A stretch of 64,000 bases of DNA from Nocardia abscessus NBRC 100374 (lineage in GTDB: Bacteria; Actinomycetota; Actinomycetes; Mycobacteriales; Mycobacteriaceae), in assembly GCF_000308455.1 (NCBI RefSeq), contig NZ_BAFP01000080.1:124001-188000 (forward strand). Direction: 5' to 3'. The position numbers and the translations under genes were made by a program. The notes below the pieces were generated by a model. The model ran no database searches, was not told the origin of the DNA, and saw only the letters and a list, made by a program, of their open reading frames with translations. How positions within the stretch are numbered: the first letter of the stretch is position 1; each line of letters opens with the position of its first letter. Positions 61,025 to 64,000 of the stretch are shown here, piece by piece.

Positions 61025-62121
61025 TGCTCACCCCGATCCGGCCGGGCGCCGCGCTGACGGTGCAGGAGATCCCGTTCCGGACCACCGACGGCATCCAGCT
61101 GGGCCTGCGCCGCGTCGTCGTCGACGATCCCGACCGGCCCGCGGTACTGCTGGTGCACGGCCACGGCGTGTCCTCGGAGATGTTCCTGCTCCCCGAGACC
61201 CGCACGATCGTCGACGCGCTGGTCGACGCCGGATACCAGCCGTGGCTGCTGGACTGGCGCGGCAGCTGCCGGCTGCCCTACAACGCCTCCGGGCCGCGCT
61301 TCAGCTTCGACGACGTGGCGCTCTACGACCTGCCCGAGGCCGTCGGGGAGATCCGGCAGCGCATCGGCGACCAGCCGTTGTTCGTGGTCGCGCACTGCGT
61401 CGGCGCCTTGGCGCTGTCGATGAGCATGACCGCCGGACTGATACCGGGCTTGGCCGGAGTCGTCGCCCAGGGCGTCTTCCTCACGCCGAAGGTGAGCAAC
61501 GCGGTGCGGATGCGGGTGCTGGTGGGCGGCGAACTACTCGGCTCCCGGCTGCACCACCTCGAATCCGACTTCCGCAAAGTCGGGCTGTGGTCGCGGAAAA
61601 CGCTGCTGTACGCACTGCTCACGCGGAAAGGGGAATGCACCGACCCCACCTGCCGGATGGTCCACGGCAGCTGGGGCATGGGCGCCGAGCTGTTCGTGCA
61701 CGACCACCTCGATCCGCGCACCCACGACCGCCTGGCGGAGCTGTTCGGCCCGATCCCGGTGCACGTGCTCCCTCAGCTGCGGCGGATGGAGCTGGCGCAC
61801 GCCGTCCAACGATGGAACGACAACGACGACCGCTACCGAATGCTGCCGGAGAACGCCCTGGACCACGCCGACCGGATCGACTGCCCGGTGCTGCTGCTGT
61901 CGGGCAGCCGCAACGAGGTCTGGCTCGACTCGAACAAGCTGTGCCACGACGTGCTCACCACCCGCAACCCCCAGCTGGACGTCCGCTACGTCGAAGTCCC
62001 CTCCTACGGTCACCTCGACACCTTCCTCGGTCGCGGCGCGGCACTGGACGTGTACGGGCACATCTTGGAATTCCTCGACGGGTGCGGGCGTCCCGCGTCC
62101 CGATCGGTCGGCACGGCGTGA
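61024..62121 (+). CDS. Alpha/beta hydrolase with cysteine nucleophile
   Basis: A 365-residue alpha/beta hydrolase whose ATG overlaps the reductase stop by one base (TGATG). Oxyanion segment VLLVHGHGVSSEMF (41-54); nucleophile elbow reads AHCVGA, with Cys125 in place of Ser, as in PHA synthases and thiol acyltransferases; C-terminal Asp/His area SYGHLDTFLG. It closely resembles the hydrolase half of GMC-oxidoreductase/hydrolase fusion proteins (PWLLDWRGSCRLPYN, VAHCVGALALSMSM, GLIPGLAGVVAQGVFLTPK). It might transfer or hydrolyse the lipid thioester or ester. Confidence 0.84.
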   Translation: MLTPIRPGAALTVQEIPFRTTDGIQLGLRRVVVDDPDRPAVLLVHGHGVSSEMFLLPETRTIVDALVDAGYQPWLLDWRGSCRLPYNASGPRFSFDDVALYDLPEAVGEIRQRIGDQPLFVVAHCVGALALSMSMTAGLIPGLAGVVAQGVFLTPKVSNAVRMRVLVGGELLGSRLHHLESDFRKVGLWSRKTLLYALLTRKGECTDPTCRMVHGSWGMGAELFVHDHLDPRTHDRLAELFGPIPVHVLPQLRRMELAHAVQRWNDNDDRYRMLPENALDHADRIDCPVLLLSGSRNEVWLDSNKLCHDVLTTRNPQLDVRYVEVPSYGHLDTFLGRGAALDVYGHILEFLDGCGRPASRSVGTA

Positions 62122-63368
62122 GCGGACACACCGCCGACAGCCGTTCGCTGCGCATCGCGATGTTCGCGGATTTCCACCCGGCCACCCTCGGCGGGATCCA
62201 GACATCGATGCGCGCGCAACGCACGGCGTTGGAGCGGCTCGGCCACCGCGTCACCGTATTCACCATCCCGCCACCGGAACTCACACCGCCGGACCCGGAC
62301 ATCGTCGTTCTCGCGACCACGGGTGGATTGACCGTGAACGGCTACCCCGTCGCCCTGCCGACCCGCAGGAACGCACGCCTCATCGATGCGGCGTTCGCCG
62401 AACGCGGCTTCGACGTCGTGCACGCGCAGACCACCTACGGCGCGGGCGTGGCCGGATTGCGCGCCGCGCGCCGCCACGGCCTTCCCCTCGTCCAGTCGAT
62501 GCACAGCCGCGACGACTCCTTCATCGAACGCAATTCCCCGTTCCCCTACCTCGCCGCGCTCACCATGCGCGTCCTGCACGGCGGATTCGTCGGTCTGCGC
62601 GCCGCGATGCCGCGCCTGCCCGAAAGCCGTACGGCGCGCCATGCTTGGCGGCCGCTGGTCGCCCAAGCACAGGCCGCCGACCACGTCGTCGTGCCGACCC
62701 GGCATTTCGCTCAGCGGTTGGCAGCGCACGGCGTGGACCGTCCGACGCACGTGGTGTCCAACGGAGTCGACGACGATCTGGTGCGCGCCCTCCCGCAGCG
62801 CTCCAGCGACCGGGGTCGGCTGCTGCGCGTTCTGTGGTGCGGCCGTTTCTCCGCCGAGAAGCGGCCGCTGGAGGCCATCGAAGCGGTGCACCGGGCCGAG
62901 GGCTGCCTCCTCGACGTCTACGGCGCGGGAGCGCTGGAGCCTCGCCTGCGCTCGGCCGTCGACCGCCTCGGGCTGCGTGAGCGGGTTCGGCTGCACGGCG
63001 AGGTGAGCCAGGCGGAGTGCTTGGCGGCCATGCGCACCCACGACGTGCTGCTGTTCCCGTCCGCCGGGTGCGACACGCAGGGCATGGTGCTGCTCGAGGC
63101 CGTCGCGGCGGGCCTGCCGGTGCTGCACTGCGACCCGGACGTCACCGAAACCGTCCCCGCGGGTGGGGAATACCGCGCCCGCGATGCCTCGACGGACGCG
63201 CTCGCCGAGGCGCTGCGCGAGCTGGCGGATCGTCCGGACCGGCTCGACGCCATGCGCGAGGTGCTGGCACGCCACGCCGACCGGACCCTGCAATCGCGGT
63301 TCACCGCGCGACTGGTGTCGGTCTACACCGAGGCGATCGCCGCCGCCGCGTCAGCTCGGCTGCCGTAG
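62118..63368 (+). CDS. Glycosyltransferase family 4
   Basis: A 416-residue GT-B glycosyltransferase starting at a GTG that overlaps the hydrolase stop (GTGA). N-domain opens RIAMFADFHPATLGGIQTSM; the C-domain has VLWCGRFSAEKRPLEAIEA, VRLHGEVSQAECLAAM and the donor-site E-x7-E in SAGCDTQGMVLLEAVAAGLP. Family 4 enzymes use nucleotide-sugars with retention, often on lipid acceptors (pimB'-like). It is the fifth gene of the cluster and provides a second sugar-transfer step. Its end overlaps the next, convergent gene by 18 bp. Confidence 0.86.
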   Translation: MSGHTADSRSLRIAMFADFHPATLGGIQTSMRAQRTALERLGHRVTVFTIPPPELTPPDPDIVVLATTGGLTVNGYPVALPTRRNARLIDAAFAERGFDVVHAQTTYGAGVAGLRAARRHGLPLVQSMHSRDDSFIERNSPFPYLAALTMRVLHGGFVGLRAAMPRLPESRTARHAWRPLVAQAQAADHVVVPTRHFAQRLAAHGVDRPTHVVSNGVDDDLVRALPQRSSDRGRLLRVLWCGRFSAEKRPLEAIEAVHRAEGCLLDVYGAGALEPRLRSAVDRLGLRERVRLHGEVSQAECLAAMRTHDVLLFPSAGCDTQGMVLLEAVAAGLPVLHCDPDVTETVPAGGEYRARDASTDALAEALRELADRPDRLDAMREVLARHADRTLQSRFTARLVSVYTEAIAAAASARLP

Positions 63369-64000
63369 CGGCAGGCCCGCGGCCGTGTAGATCGCATCGA
63401 TGACGCTCATCGTCGCCACGGCGTCCTCCGGCGAGGTGGGCACCGGCTCACCGTGGCGCACCGCCGCGACGAAGGCGTCGAGCTGATAGGCGTAGGTCGT
63501 GCGGCGCGAAGTCTTCTCGGTGCGGCTGCCGCGGTCCGAACGCACCGACAGCCTGCGCGGCAGCTGCGGCGCCACGGGGTTGACCACCCGCATTTCGCCA
63601 CGTTCGCCCACCACGCGCGCGCCGATGCGCAGCACATCCGACGACCACATCGAGCAGCGCAGCCGCCCGGTGTGACCGGAAGGGAACCGCAACTGCGCGC
63701 TCATCGCGCGGTCGATGTGCGGGCCGCGCAATTTCGCGGTCGCGGCGACGACTTCCGGGTCCTCGCCGCCGAACACCCTGGCCATGTGGACCGCGTAGCA
63801 GCCCGCGTCCATCAACGCCCCGCCGGCGAGCGTGTAGTCGTAGCGGATATCGGAGAATCGCGGCAGCGGAAAGCACATGGCGGTGTCCACGCGCACCAGC
63901 TTGCCGAGTTCGCCGGAGGCGATGATCTGCTCCGCCCGCCGGGTCATCGGGTGGTAGCGGTAGTGGAATGCCTCCATCACCACCCGATCCGACGTCGCGG
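63351..64000 (-). CDS. Gfo/Idh/MocA family oxidoreductase (partial)
   Basis: The C-terminal 216 residues or so of a NAD(P)-dependent sugar dehydrogenase-like protein; the N-terminal Rossmann part lies beyond the right edge. Seen: VVMEAFHYRYHPMTRRAEQIIASGELGKL, the cluster GGALMDAGCYAVHMARVFGG with the catalytic-lysine-equivalent region upstream, and AFVAAVRHGEPVPTSPEDAV. The family oxidises or epimerises sugars and cyclitols. Convergent with the GT4 gene, so not necessarily part of the same cluster, though it could make its nucleotide sugar. Confidence 0.8.
   Translation of the reverse strand, partial: ATSDRVVMEAFHYRYHPMTRRAEQIIASGELGKLVRVDTAMCFPLPRFSDIRYDYTLAGGALMDAGCYAVHMARVFGGEDPEVVAATAKLRGPHIDRAMSAQLRFPSGHTGRLRCSMWSSDVLRIGARVVGERGEMRVVNPVAPQLPRRLSVRSDRGSRTEKTSRRTTYAYQLDAFVAAVRHGEPVPTSPEDAVATMSVIDAIYTAAGLPLRQPS

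Overview
This 64 kb window comes from a very GC-rich actinobacterium. Lsr2, a proteasome beta subunit, F420-type luciferase-like oxidoreductases, a FAAL-loaded polyketide synthase and apparently leaderless starts point to the mycolic-acid group (Mycobacteriales), most probably Nocardia or a close relative. The genus is an inference. I see no rRNA, tRNA, CRISPR array or intact mobile element.

Layout. 0-13 kb is a mosaic of small units: an enoyl-CoA hydratase/molybdopterin oxidoreductase pair, a frameshifted serine-recombinase remnant, a divergent MerR regulator/hydrolase pair, a second molybdopterin oxidoreductase, GNAT and YczE-type genes that share an operator, a variant histidine phosphatase, a MetE/UROD-fold protein, a P-loop kinase with a doubtful start, and a YdjM-type gene with a LexA box. 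13-24 kb holds an SMP-30-like protein, a GHSMG lipase, a conserved unknown, a HugZ-like protein, a secreted GH1 enzyme, an orphan PrcB paralogue, a membrane protein and a luciferase/VOC pair. 24-31 kb holds a TetR-controlled SDR/VOC/F420 oxidoreductase operon, an Xre/fructosamine-kinase pair, an ABM protein, a FetB-like permease and a pyrophosphatase-like protein.

31-46 kb is a stress island: DUF6480, YghA-type SDR, two hemerythrins, pyruvate-oxidase-like enzyme, giant CtpI-type P-ATPase, zinc alcohol dehydrogenase, PLP decarboxylase, flavodoxin-like protein, CinA domain, and an operon of heme-oxygenase-like diiron protein, HemK2-type methyltransferase and CDGSH protein. Many of its transcription units carry a GTTT/GATT-N15-GGGTA promoter, often 10-11 nt before the start codon, so I read the island as one SigF/SigB-type regulon. 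lsr2 closes it.

47.4-63.4 kb is the main discovery: five co-directional genes, the last four joined by 4-nt or 1-nt start/stop overlaps. They encode a lipid-type glycosyltransferase, a 3,333-residue FAAL-ACP-KS-AT-DH-KR-ACP-C-FkbH megasynthase, a carrier-protein/thioester-reductase protein with an unusual C-terminal domain, an alpha/beta hydrolase with a cysteine nucleophile, and a GT4 glycosyltransferase. A coherent model is that a fatty acid is activated as acyl-AMP, extended once, condensed with a glyceryl unit made by the FkbH domain, released reductively and glycosylated, giving an undescribed glycosylated glyceryl lipid. The product is inferred. A Gfo/Idh oxidoreductase runs off the right edge.
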